From NCBI GenBank assembly GCA_038502055.1, contig JAXRKN010000037.1, positions 2,604,001 through 2,668,000 on the forward strand: 64,000 nt of DNA, written 5' to 3'. Below the pieces are notes generated by a model, which was not told where the DNA came from, ran no database searches, and worked only from the letters and a program-made list of their open reading frames with translations. Shown in pieces: positions 11,694 to 24,600 of the stretch (position 1 is the first letter of the stretch; the number at the start of each line of letters is the position of its first letter). The stretch comes from Tanytarsus gracilentus (lineage: Eukaryota > Arthropoda > Insecta > Diptera > Chironomidae). Made by a program: the position numbers and the translations under genes.

Positions 11694-11993
11694 ATGGCAT
11701 CCGAATCGCACAGAGCAGAGATCCAACGACAAATTCATCAAGATTGGGCAAATCGCGAGTACATTGAGGTAATCACAAACTCGATTAAAAAGATTACAGC
11801 TTTTCTCAATTCGTTTGGTGAGTTAAATTCTTAATTATTATCATTTTCCATCTCTAATTGAATTAATTAAATTTTAGACATGTCATGCCGCTCGCGATTA
11901 GCAGTTTTAAATGAGAAGCTAACGACCCTCGAGCGCAGAATTGATTATTTAGAAGCTTGCATTAATAAGGATGAAGTTTTCATTAGACCATAA
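11694..11993 (+). CDS. HSPC300: HSPC300/Brk1, smallest subunit of the SCAR/WAVE complex, 79 aa
   Basis: Two exons, 11694-11817 and 11878-11993, join in phase 1. The product is nearly colinear with animal BRK1 (IHQDWANREYIE, FLNSF, DMSCRSRLAVLNEKL) and of similar length (about 75 aa). Brk1 is a coiled-coil peptide that stabilises the five-subunit WAVE regulatory complex, which activates Arp2/3 actin nucleation downstream of Rac. It is divergent from mRpS22 and convergent with CNOT11. A polyadenylation signal lies at 12101-12106. Confidence 0.97.
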
Positions 11994-12121
11994 GCTACTC
12001 CGTTAATTCCACAATTAAACATTTAACTTTAAGAAAATTTCATTTTTTATTTTAAATTTCATAATTATATATACTTCAAAGTATGCCTAACGAACATAAT
12101 AATAAAGTATTCAAATAGAAC

Positions 12122-13496
12122 TTATAAGGACTTGCAAAGTTTATATAGCTCACTTGCTTCGCGAATGCGACTGAATTCGACACAAAAAGCTTCCACTTCA
12201 ATGAACAGCTCCTTAACATTTATGATTTTCTTCCTTATCAAGCTTTGAAGGAAGACACACAGCAATCGCACTAATCTATTCTGAAGATATTTATCTTGAA
12301 TGCTCTCGCACGTGTTGATACAATTTGAGATGTAGAGATGAATAAATTCTGATGGAAGCTCGACAACTGTGGTCAATCGATTGACAACTTCCACCGAGTG
12401 CAATGACATTTCCATGTTCACAAGCGCACTCAAATATTCAGTAATTTGAAGTGAGTTCATCAACATGAGGAGAATTTTGATCGCTATTAAGGGATTGTTT
12501 TCAACGAGATCGGGCAGCTTCGCTGGAGTCAAACCTATGTGATGAACGAGGTCGAGATCTTTGTCCAGTTCACCCTCCAATATCTTTTGATCGTGGAGAG
12601 TAAGAGCTTGCTTGAAAGCGGTCGCAACTAGTTTTTCAATTTCGGTTTCTGTGCTTTGAACCGCTATCGCTTCATTGTCATAGATGGGTTTGTGTCCAAC
12701 GGGATTTGTGATATCAAACCACACGAGTTCGTTTTCGCATGGCAAGAGTGGCGGTGCAAGGGTCATGAATTGAGGTCCAAAAACACTCTTGAGCGGCGTA
12801 TCTCGTCTAAATAATCCTTCCATGAGCTCTCGAATAGCCGAGTCAGATACTGTTGGCCTGAAAGTGAACCTTTAGTCATATTCTTAGAGAAATCAAAAAT
12901 ATTTACACTGGTGCTGGCAGGATGTTCATTACATTACTCTTAACGCTCGCTGTCAGTTCCTTTTCCTTTTCAAGACACATCTTCCTTATGGCCGACAGAT
13001 CAAAGTTGGGAATGCTCACTAGCTCAGTTTGCTTTATGTGATGGGGTGTTTGTTTGCATAGCTGGAAGTGATTAAAATGTAATTAATAGTTTGTAATAGC
13101 AATTAAACTTACATCCTTTGTTCCACTTGAGAGGAGTTGCAATATAAAATTTCTTTCCATGGAAGTGATTTTAAAGAACGAATCTTTCGACTCGATAAGC
13201 TGATAGAGGAAATAGATGAATGGAGACTCTTTTGGCGATAAATCGGGCTCGATGTCATTTTTGAATATGTCGTACATGATGTAGTATGCAACAAGCCGGT
13301 TTGATACTTCCGGCAAATCATTGTTTCTTATTAATAAACTTAATAAAGTTCCCACGCAGAGTGCATCATTTTTTTGAAACTTTTTCTGGACGTGCGACGA
13401 AATTGCCTCGAAACTCTGATGATCAATCGACTTTTCACTCAATAAATTGTGCAAAAACAGGAAATCCGCTAAAATTGGAAGTCGATGTTGATTCAT
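12122..13496 (-). CDS. Not11: CCR4-NOT complex subunit 11 (CNOT11), 424 aa
   Basis: Minus-strand exons are 13496-13113, 13061-12907 and 12857-12122, with phases 0 and 2. The C-terminal half carries the strongly conserved CNOT11 domain, with segments HHIGLTPAKLPDLVENNPL, SLHSVEVVNRLTT and QNRLVRLLCVFLQSLI. CNOT11 binds CNOT10 and docks on the N-terminus of the CNOT1 scaffold of the cytoplasmic deadenylase complex. The N-terminal half is helical and lacks the Gly/Ala-rich extension of the longer mammalian protein. It is divergent from Vps53 with 168 bases between start codons. Confidence 0.95.
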
Positions 13497-13664
13497 TTTT
13501 AATCAATCAATATTTTCTAAATTTTTTTCGACCTAGGTATTTTTCGAATGTTTACTTTCGAATTTCGAAAATAAAAATCAGTGACACAACAAAAAAAAAA
13601 GTAAAAAATAAATTTCTTCATTAAAAAAATAAAATAAGCGAGCAATAATTGATCGCAATACGTC

Positions 13665-16218
13665 ATGGAAACTGCAGAAATTCGTATAGGATCGCAGCTA
13701 TCGGCGGAAGTGCAAAAGGCGATTGAGGAAGTGATGGAAAATGACGATGAACTCACTAAACCCGACTTTAATGCTACTGCATACATTAATGCAATGTTTC
13801 CCACTGAGCAATCGCTCAATTCGAGTTGTTCTATCGATGATGTTATTTCTAAAATGGAAATTGAGATCCAAGTAATTGACACAAACATCAGAGACATTGT
13901 GAAAGGAGCCTCTAGCTCGGGAAGTGAAGGCAAACAAGCACTGGATGAGGCTAAAAAGACAATTCAACAGCTCTTCTCGCAAATCGGCGACATAAAATCA
14001 CGTGCAGAGGTGACCGAAGATATTGTTAAAGCTATTACGAGTGACATAAAGCAACTGGATTGCGCAAAAAAGAATCTCACGTCGGCTATAACCACATTGA
14101 ATCATCTCCATATGCTGGTTGGAGGAGTCGATAAGCTCAAAAGCTTAACCGAAAAGAGACTCTATGGAGAGATTAGCAATCCACTTCAGGCCATAACGGA
14201 AGTTAATCATCACTTTGCACAATATAATGAGATTCATCAGATAAAAGAGCTCTCAACAGCTGTAGCCGAAATTCACCAGCAGTTGGCACTTCAAATTACC
14301 GAAGACTTTAAAAACACATTCAGTCTCACGCCAACAAATAATTCCAACAAAATGAGCCTCACTAAGCTAAAAGATGCATGTCTAGTCATAAGCGTGCTCG
14401 ACATTAAGGTTCGAAAAGATCTTGTCAAGTGGTTCATAAGTAAGTGGCTGCATGTTGGTGGGGAAATATTTTACTAATTTATTAATTTTTACAGACTATC
14501 AACTACAAATTTATGTTCAACTCTATCATGAAAATGAAGATATATCGTGGCTCGATAAAATAGACAAACGCTTTGCTTGGATTAAGCGTCATTTATTGGA
14601 TTTTGAGGGTCAATATGGAAGTGTCTTTCCTGACGATTGGGAAGTTTCCGAGCAAATAGCAGTCGAGTTTTGCCACATAACGAGGTAATGTACTAAATCT
14701 AAAATCTGTTGACGATTGTGTTCTCATGGCTCGTCTCCTTGATTCAGAAATGAGCTCACTAAAATAATGGCTAAAAGAAAATCGGAAATTGACGTTAAGC
14801 TTCTACTCTACGCAATCAATAAGACGTCACAATTTGAGGATTTACTAGGCAAGAGATTCAATGGCTCAACTTTGAGTGAGAATTTTCAAACCTCGACTAA
14901 ATTTGAGAAGCGTGCTCTATTAGAAAGCGATAAGGAGCAATCTTCGGATGAGAAGTCAATGACTGGAGATGAAAGTGTTTCACAATCGCCGTTTAGAAAT
15001 CTCATAGGAGAATGCTTTAAAACATATCTCGACATTTACACCGAAAGCATCGATAGAAATCTCAATGAAATGATAGATAAATTTCTTCTCGTTTCAAAGC
15101 AACAATCCGTCAATGCATCGTTAGAGAGTTGCGCTGAGCTCTTCATTTTCTACAAGAAGAGTCTTGTTCAATGCACACAGCTGAGCAATGGAAAGACGCT
15201 TTTTGATTTAGTAATTGTCTTCAAGAAATATTTGCGAACGTATGCTATCAAAGTCTTAGAAAATCAAATACCAAAAGTTAATTCATCAGCGAACGCAACA
15301 ATTACATCGAGTATGTCACTGTTAAAGCAAAAAGATTTTCAAAATCTTCAGTCAGCGGCAAATCAAGTTATTCATAGCTTCCTCAAAGAGGGAGAAATTG
15401 CTCGATACACAAAAGAGGAAAGAATCTTAATGTGTAAAATTTTAACGACATCAGAGTACTGTTTAGAGACCGTTCAACAGTTGGAAGGCAAACTTAAGGA
15501 GAAAATTGAATCATCTTTATGTGACAATGTTAACTTAACCGAAGAGAAAGACATTTTTCATCGTGTAATTTCACTATGCATTCAATTACTTGTGCAGGAC
15601 TTGGAAAATGTATGCGAGTCATCTCTGAGTGCTATGGTAAAAATGCACTGGCAATCAATTAATAGCGTTGGAGATCAAAGTTCGTATGTAAACTCGATTG
15701 CCTCAAATATTAAGCAAACCATTCCAATTATTCGTGAGAGCTTAGCTCAATCGAGGAAATATTTCACTCAATTTTGTCTCAAGTTCACGTCAGCGTTCAT
15801 TCCAAAATTCATCGTAAACTTGTATAAATGCAGGCCGGTGAGCGTTGAGGGAGTCGGAAATATCATGGGTTGTGAACAACTTTTGCTGGACATACACAGT
15901 ATTAAAACGATTTTACTCGAACTTCCAACAATTAATTCGCAAGTTAATCGCAAGCCACCGCCAAGCTACTCTAAAACTGTTAATAAAGGTATGACCAAGG
16001 CCGAGATGATTGTTAAAATTGTAATGACAACGATCACACCACATCAATTATTTATCGAACAGTTATTTAAGTTATTGCCTGATTGCACACTCGCTGAATT
16101 TCATAAAATTCTTGACATGAAATGCATCAAACGAAATGATCAGTTAGTTCTAGTAGAATTTTTTAGAAAAATTAAATCTGAAAAGGAAATTGACACGGCT
16201 GAAAATGTTAATGATTAA
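13665..16218 (+). CDS. Vps53: Vps53, subunit of the GARP/EARP tethering complex, 811 aa
   Basis: Three exons, 13665-14439, 14495-14684 and 14748-16218, join in phases 1 and 2. The sequence follows animal VPS53 throughout, including WLDKIDKRFAWIKRHL, AVEFCHITR and the N-terminal coiled-coil region. Vps53 with Vps51, Vps52 and Vps54 tethers endosome-derived vesicles at the trans-Golgi. Length is close to the mammalian 832 aa. The C-terminal part is helical, as in the CATCHR family. AATAAA at 16233-16238 follows the stop closely. Confidence 0.95.
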
Positions 16219-17509
16219 AATAGAATTGAGTCAATAAAAGTATATTTGACTAAATTTGTTTAATGTAAAATTTATTTACTTTTGACTAAATCATCACAGC
16301 ATAAACGTACAAAAAACTTTCAAATTTCAACTTTAATCGAGGGATTAAAATAAATCATTCAGCATGAGCCAACATGTATTTTTTCTACCTCTCTAACTGA
16401 AACTTTTTTGTTTGAGCATAAACAGCATAAAACGTGAATCATTCATTTTTATTTTTTAAGGTTTTATTAAGTTTTTTAAATTAAATCATAAAACTTTTGT
16501 TCACGCTTGATTGTCGCGTGAGAAAATTTTTCGAAGAACATCAAAGGTGAGTGATTTTCATTCATGATTAAGGGAAAAATCATAAAAGGATTTCATGAAG
16601 CGCCAAAAAAGATTTCTATATGGAAGAAAATAATAACAAAAATAATAATGGAAGATGAAAAAATTTACTATCGATTTTTTCAATTTTTTTTTCGCGAGTT
16701 GTGATGATGATGATGGTGTGTGCGAGAGAATAAGGAATAAAAGGAAATGATTAAAGCACCTGCTCTAAATTAAATCTGATGATGATTGCATCGCCTGCAT
16801 CCTGTTAAAAGCCTCTTAAAATTGACATCTGCCTCACGTGGATGCTTAAAAATATTATTTTAATTCGGACTTTGACATCAGACGAGACAAACCAGCATCA
16901 CAAATTCAAATTAATACGATTTGAGTGCGGGTCAAATAAAATTACTGCATGAGTGACTACTGACACACGATAAAAATAATAATGACTAATCGAAGAAAAA
17001 ATTCAAGCAATGATTTTTATTGTACATAATAAAATATTTCGGGAGCCATCCAATGCTGAGTACAAGTTAATTATGTAACGACTAGACCTCAAAGAAAAAG
17101 AGACTCACGCAATAAAAATTAAAATCTCAATTATGTTGTGTCAGAAAAGTTTGGCAATCAAGAAAATAGACGTAAAAGTGTCTCCCAAAAATCCCATCAG
17201 ATGCGACACTTTTTTTTTTCTATAATGTCCTTTTTAACGCCCAGATTCGCATTTTCTATTGTACACATCCGTCTGCAATTCCTTTTACATGAAATTTCTT
17301 CTTCTTTAAATCCTATTGTTATTTTTATTGAAAATGTGTGCGACTCGACTTATGCATCATCATCAATAGAACATTTCTCAGTGTGGTAGTGTGTTATTTT
17401 TATACATATGTTTTTTTTGGTATTCCCGTAAACAAAAAAATATTATTTTTTCTCTCATCAGTTCAAATTCTAACGGCAATCAAGTAAGACGTAGAAATAT
17501 ATTTTTAAA
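16219..17509. other. Intergenic region upstream of the docking-protein gene
   Basis: No coding exon is supported in these 1.3 kb. The 3' end of Vps53 finishes near 16240-16260. An arthropod initiator-like TCAGTG lies at 17378-17383, about 130 bases before the next start codon. The rest is AT-rich with poly-T and poly-A runs. Confidence 0.5.
17378..17383 (+). promoter_or_regulatory. Possible initiator (TCAGTG) of the docking-protein gene
   Basis: TCAGTG matches the arthropod initiator TCAKTY except at the last base, and sits 127 bases upstream of the ATG at 17510. The hexamer is common, so this is a weak call based only on position. Confidence 0.25.
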
Positions 17510-20500
17510 ATGGATACATTGGCGTCGTTGATGGAAGTTAAATTGGATATTCGAGAGAAAAGAACAGAAATTCCACTAAGGGTAAGTTAAAGATCTTATT
17601 GACCACGTGACCATTGGAATTAATTTTATCTATCTTATACAAATAGACATGGACGAGATGCTACATTAAAATTGAGGCAATCAAATCCTTTCCATGCTAC
17701 TTAAAGATCACCTTCCACAAAAATGTTCTCCAAATTGAACCCGGTCTTGTGTTAAGGATTAACATTCCTGGGCTAGAAATTTATCCGGTAAGTTTTTAAA
17801 AAATTACCCTCAATAAAACATGTGTGCGAGTGCAATAAATATAAAATCTATAAATGGGTGAAGAAAATGTGCACAAGATGTGATAAGAATAAGAGAAGAA
17901 AATCCAAAAACATTCATTGGAAAAACCGTGTATTCCCCATAAACAATAGTTACGATAACAAATTTTTTTTTTGCTTTTATCTTTTACCCTCTCTCTCACA
18001 TATATATTTAATAATTATTATTGTGCCGACAGCCAGAAGTAAAATTGAATTTTTATGTGTTTCCGTAAAGTTTCAATTTTTAATAACAATTGTTTTCTTA
18101 CCTGTTTGTCGCCAATAAGACGGAGTGAGAGAGGTTTTAAAAAAATAATGACACTTCTCGGCGCTGATGTGAAATGATAGGCTTAAAAATTATTTTTAGA
18201 GATAATTTCATAATTATATGTTGAAATTTCTAAATGTGCGGAGATAAAAAAATTCTGGTGAAATTTCCCATGCACAATTCTCATGTGTTATTTAATTATA
18301 ATACATTTATACAAATTTGTCAAACTTATTAATAATTTTTAATTTTTATGATGAATTTGCGATGAAATACGCTCAGTAATTTTTTTTAAAATAATAATTT
18401 GGTGAAATTTCTGATGTATTTCGATAGCGATAATTCTCAAATAAAACAACTATGTCATAATTTTATTTTTGGAAAAAGTCTAACCAGAACCACTTTAATG
18501 TGGATTTCCCAGAATTTATCAGTGCTATGCGCCTGAATGACGTTGATATGTGTATGTAGAGAAACAAATTATCAGTTGCCTGGATGTCGTCTCCCTTTTT
18601 TATGGCTTTCTTAAGTACACTGCATCTTCATTCATTTCTCACACTGATCTTGCGTATCATAACAAATCGTTGTTTTTGTTTACAGAAGGAATGTCGTTCA
18701 CGTATCAAATTTCTTACGATATTTCGGAAATGTCTTAAAGTCTTCTTTTTCTTCGATAACTTTTTTTCACGTGAATTTTCTTATCAGTACTTGTATACAC
18801 ACATTTTCTGCTATTTCTTTCGTCCATTCATAAAAATTATTTAATATACGTTTGAGGCTATAAATAAATCATCGCACACATAACGTTGATGTAATAGTTT
18901 TTCTCGCGAAATAATGCCATGTGTAATTTTGCCGTTTGAAAATATAAACACGAATACACCCGCTCAAGATGGCATTCTAAAAGAAAGATTGACGTCTTAA
19001 ATCCTCAAAATAACATCATCGCAGTCATGTGTGAAGACTTTAAATAACTAAAAAAAAATTTTCTCATATAATCAACAGGTCAAATCGCGAACAAAACCTT
19101 ACGTTTATGGACTTTACTGGAAACAAAATAGAAAACAATGCATCGCGTTTCTATCATTAGACTCAAAATTAAGCATGGATGCACACATGAAGTGGGTTGA
19201 GTGGCAGATTCAAAATTTAGAGCAGTATCGTAAAGGTGAGTGTCAATGCTGTCGATCGACAATTAATTTGCGTCATGCTTTTTTCGATGATTTTCGTGTG
19301 AGAGAGACTTTAAGATGTGTGAAACAAATATATGTGGATAAAATTGACGTTAATCATTAATGACCATTCTCGCGAGTCACTCGAGACTTGTAAACAAATA
19401 TTACAAATAGTTTTTTTCTCAGCACACGCTTTGCTTCAGCAGTCATAAATTAGTTATTGGGCATATATACGAAATTATTTTGACTGTCAAAAATGCAAAC
19501 GGCGATCACATGAAAAACTTTAATTAGCAATAATTTTTTAAGGCGTCATTGTTCCATTTCTACAGTAGACAGTTTAAAAAATTGTTTTGTTTTGCGAGAA
19601 ATTTTTTTCCGATACCGCAGTCACATGTGTGTTGCCAATCAATTTTATTCACGTGCTCGATGCCTAACGAAAAAAAAACTATTTTTTAACACAAAATTTT
19701 TATTTTCCCACAGAAATCTTACAAACTAGTCGCTTTAGTCGAATGACTCAGAGTTTTATCGAAACCGAAGACTCGGGAATTTATCAAAATATGGGCGACG
19801 AGAGTTGTCGTATCAATCGTGATATGAACGATGTGCTAGGGCCGTTGCCAAATATTCCCGCAAACACACAAGAATCCGATAAGAGTTGGTCGAGGAGAAT
19901 GTCAGGAATGTCAGGCATTTACGAGGAAATTATAGATCCATGCTCCAGGTAGGTTTTCAGTAATAATAGTCATAAAATATTTTCAAGAGGTAATTTCGAA
20001 AAGTACACCTTAATAATTAAAATTTGCTCTCTTGTCATCATAGATCGAGAATTGCAGCAAGAGACTCTGCCATTTATGAGGAGATGAAATTAAGCAATCA
20101 ACTTGTTGCGTCTCCGCCTCCACTACCGCCCCGACAGAGAAAAAGATTAGACACCGATTGTTCTAACCTGCAGAGATCTTACACCTCACCCGAAAGCGAT
20201 TATTTGGTAAACAAGAAGAAGTGGAATATCTTCGATAATATGTTTGGCAAAGGCAGCAAAAAATCACCGGTTGAATCTCGTAAAAAGCGAAATGGTGAAA
20301 AAATTCCACTTCAATCTCGCGAATTGCAGCTGCTCAAAGCTAAACGAAACAGCTTTTCAAGTCCAGATCTCACTCACCTCTACAGCCCCACGCCTGCCGG
20401 TGATAGCAGCTTTAATTTTTCGGGATGCGAAAATTGTTCCTTCGATCAGTCTAATATTAGCTCAAGTAATTCCTATGAATTGGAAAATGTCTGCGAAGAA

Positions 20501-21643
20501 GATGATGATGATGATGATTTGAGTGCGGCAATTGAGAATGGCATCAATATCTCTCAACAAATTCGTCCGAATTTTGAACCTCTTTCTAATAATGACATGT
20601 CGAGAGTGAATCTCGTCGGAAGTGGTTATAATCTCGATGAATCGTCCACTAGTCCAATGAGTCCACCTGGATATCTTGAAATGAGACCCGGCAAAGGTTT
20701 CGACATGAGAAAGGTCGAAGAACTCGACCGACAAGTTCAGATTCAAAATGACATTCTCTACAGACTCAAATATTCGTTCGACAGTCCAATTACATACAAA
20801 CGAGAATTTGATTATGATTCACCGTCGCCAGTAAAGAGATCATCAACGCAAACTGAGTGTCATTATGTGCCAATGAATGTCGGCACCAAGTTTAGTCCAA
20901 AATTTCAGCCGTCAAGTATTTCCGTGGAAGAGCAAACGTATGTGCCGATGAATAGATGTATTGTTGCTCCCTCACTCATCGTACAGCCATCGTCATCTGT
21001 TCAAATATCAAACGGAACACAAGTTTGCAATAATGGATCTCCTTCAATGTCATCGTCTTTGCCGCCATGTGAAAATGATAGTGGTGTTGTGAGGAATAAA
21101 AGGCGCTCGGTTGAAGATAAAATTGCCTCCTATTATCCAAATTATGACGTTCCTATGAGAGTGAAATGCACATCGTCGCATGTTCGAAGTCGTACTACGG
21201 AAAGTGATGTCGTAGTCAATGGACGTAAATCGAAAACACCTGAGCCCGAGTCGAGAACATCTGCTGCTATTGTGACGATAAGAGACGAGAGAGAAAAGAC
21301 ATGCTCAGTTCCGATTCCGCTTCGAAAAACGAAGCGTTTCGGTTCCTTTAACACGAAGAGTCATTCGCTCAGCGATGGCAACAACAACGATGGTGAAATT
21401 TCTCGCAAATATGCAACAATCGCACGAATCACAGCACCGAGCAAATACCGATGCTCCGATGAAGATCTCACGAAATTTAATCTTTCGCCCTCGATCGGAA
21501 ACGCTAAAGTTAAATCTGGTTCCGTTTCACCGAACAGTATTAAACGCTTCCCATCACTGTCGAAACTTAAGAAACTTGACTTTTCGCCGCTTCGTCTTAA
21601 AATTACAAGTGTGCTACAGCGTCATAATTCGGGGAGCTGCTAA
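17510..21643 (+). CDS. Unidentified docking/adaptor protein, PH-like N-terminus and five YxxM motifs, 734 aa
   Basis: Exons 17510-17581, 17647-17787, 19079-19235, 19714-19948 and 20044-21643 join in phases 0, 0, 1 and 2. Residues 1-123 look like a small PH-type domain: a basic-aromatic start, alternating beta-like segments and a closing helix HMKWVEWQIQNL. The rest is Ser-rich and disordered, with tyrosine motifs Y147QNM, YEEI, YEEM, YLEM and two YVPM, plus a proline-rich SPPPLPPRQRKR and an acidic run of six Asp. YxxM phosphorylated on Tyr recruits the p85 subunit of PI3-kinase, YEEI is a Src-type SH2 ligand, and PPLPPRQ suits SH3 domains. The layout recalls IRS, Gab/Dos or Dok adaptors at receptor tyrosine kinases, but it lacks a recognisable PTB domain and I cannot match it to chico or dos. 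The function is inferred from motifs only. Confidence 0.8.
17788..19078 (+). other. Large intron of the docking-protein gene
   Basis: At 1.29 kb this is much longer than most introns in the window and lies between two exons of the PH-like domain. It is AT-rich. No internal exon, RNA gene or repeat was recognised. Confidence 0.6.
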
Positions 21644-24600
21644 AAAACTTTTATTTCTTTCGTCATTTTGTATGGTACAAAAACTCTCATATCCCATCCA
21701 TATACCAATTATTTTCGCGAAAAAATTGTGTGTGTTTTATGCTCAAATCAAAAAAGACTTTTCGCTAAAAAAATATGACGAAAAAATGGTCAATAATGCT
21801 TAATGCAAAACAATGCCTTTACGCTCAATTAGTGCATAAGAAGCCAACAATTATTAGCTTTTAATGAGTTTAGACTTTTAAGACCCTCTTAATTTTCTCT
21901 GATTGCTTTTCATCGCCACTATTTTTATTGTTTTTTAAGTTTCCTCTTTTTTGAAGCTGTGATGTATAGAAAAAAAAAATGAGCGTTGAATAAGACTTTC
22001 GAGATTCTGTGATGTCCTGAATCATCTTCCTTCTGTTGAATTTTAATTTGATTTTATTTTGTTCAGGATATCATTGTCAAAATTTTATATTAAAATTGTT
22101 GCTTATGAAATTATATTATCGAACGAAATTTGTTGCTTGTTATATTTCGAATTTAAGAAAAAAAAATTAGGCTTTTGATCGCTTTTTCGACTCATGACGT
22201 TAATTAAAAGAAATCATATCGAAATGAGAATTTAAATAAATGGCTTAAATGCTGCCAGAGCTTATTGTCACATATCTCTCTAATCTGTCTCCCATCCCCA
22301 CATAGAAATATCATTCTATAGTGATTAAGGTTATTCCTGTATACAACAAAAAAAAATTATTTATAAACTAATTGTCTAGCCTGATAAAGAAATAAAATAA
22401 TTTACACTTTTAAGAAATATTGTAGACCTATAAAAGTAATTGACTTTTTACTCCAAACATAAAAATAATAATTTTCAGAAAATGCGCATAAGAATCAGAT
22501 GAGAGTCTAGAGAGGTAATCCAAGTGGAACATCGTAAGAAAAAGAAAAACGACAGGTGCAATGATGTAAAGAGAAAAAAAAATTCTGACATCGAAATAAT
22601 GGCCTTGTTTCAGGCTGTCGATGATTCGGGTACTAACACACTTTTAATGATGATAATGAAGAGGAAGAAGAAATGCACGAGGTTTTAATTTTTGATCAAA
22701 GAACACGACAAGAAAACAAAAACACAAATTGCTCCCACAAATGATGATCGTCAGTAAAAATCGAGGCACATCAACTTTAAATTTTTTAAAAAGCTTGAAA
22801 ATATTTTTTGTCATTCTTTTAAAATAAAATTATCTTGTAATAGATTTTAATATTTTAATAAATTTATATTTTAAAAATTGCACAAGTTAAAGGCGAAATT
22901 GCTGTAAAAATTATAATTTTGTCTAAGCTTAATAAACATCACAAAAAAATAAAAAATAATTAGTATATTTAAAAATTTCCCCAACTTCATTACTTAAAAT
23001 TTTATTCAGTCCAGCAAAATAACTTTTTAACGCTTCACAAAATCTCACCTTGGAATCGAAGAATAAAGAACAAAAACAGTAGAAGTGAAATCTTCATGAT
23101 CATTGAGCGAAAGAAAATACACCGAGGGAATATTGCCGAAAGAAAAAGAATGGAAAAAAATTATTTAAGAAGGAATAAATTCAGTGTTAACTCGTGCTTC
23201 AATGTTTTTATGCTGTAATGTTTCAATGCTTGCTCATGTCATGCTCACATTTTATATCAGATCAGGTGCAAAGACTTTATGCTGTCTATCTCGTGTGTGT
23301 GTGGTGTAATTGAATAAAAAGAACGCATTATTGTGAACAAAAGAGGATTAACGGTAGCGAATAAAGAAATTTCATGTCGATTGAAATCGACACACAATTG
23401 ATTCAATTAAGCCACTCGCGGAGAATCTCAGTTAATAATTTTTGAATTTTGCATTGTGCTCTCGATAGCGATGCTCAAAATGCAAATTTTATTCGAGCTT
23501 AATTTTCACTTTCTATAACATGTAAATTTCTTTTAGCGCTGATTGAATTTGAATACAATGCCAATTAGCATTATTCATTGAGTGTACTTTGAATCTTCTG
23601 ATGATCATCTCTCCTAAAGCATTGCCAAAAGAGCCGCATAAGAGCAATTTTGCGGGTCTACCAAAAAGAGCGTTAAATTACTCAATAAATCACATATGCT
23701 CGATGCTCGCAAATTAGTTGGCCAATTTAAGCTATTCTTCTAATATGTGATCATGTTCATTTCCTTCTTCAGATCTCATTTAAATTCATTGTTCAATGCT
23801 TTCATGCTCATTGCGCAATGTTTCAAGTTGTTTTTCGTTTCTTTCATCGTCCATTCTTGCGGCAACATTAGTCGTTCGCGAGCACTTGAGTTGATCACAC
23901 AGAAAAAAGAGTTTTTTACGTTCGTGCGCCTGCAGGTGTATGCTTCTGCCATTATTAACGGTCATTTCCCACAAGAATAAGCGAGAGAATAATTTTTTTT
24001 CGTGTGATGTTCTCTCAAAAAGAAGAAGTGATTTAATTATTTTACTGAATGGTGCTCTTAAAAGCTATGTAGCGGTGTCATTTACTCCTCACTACAAAAA
24101 AAGAAGAGATTTCTTCATGATGGATTTCCAAGTCTAAGAATCAACATCAAAAAAGAGAGATAGAAAAAAAATGAATTTTTAAAAAGAACCAACTCACAAT
24201 TTAATTGAAAAAAAATATACATGGGAAAATATAATTAGAAGAACTAAATGTGAAATACCTTCTTATATTTTTTTTCGGAAGGGATTAATGTGCTTTCAGT
24301 CGATTCATTAAAAAATTGAGTAATAATCTTCGGTATATACGCAAAAAAAATATTATCTGCGATATTCAATTAAAGTGAAAATTTCCTGTGTCGGATTTAC
24401 AAACAGTAATCAATTCCTCTTAAGCGAGGTAAGTCTTCGACGACGAGCGTGAGCTGATTTGAAAGTTAAATCGAGCGGATGTAAAATATCGCTCATAATA
24501 GCTATGTAACTATGTGCATTCAACAATATAAAGTGCGTGGAAGAGAATTTAACACAAAAAAACGAGATATGAAATTATGAACTTAATCATAATTGGACCT

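Noticed and set aside
13517..13933. 138-codon minus-strand frame over the CNOT11-Vps53 gap
   Set aside because: It is antisense to the conserved Vps53 start and has no recognisable product.
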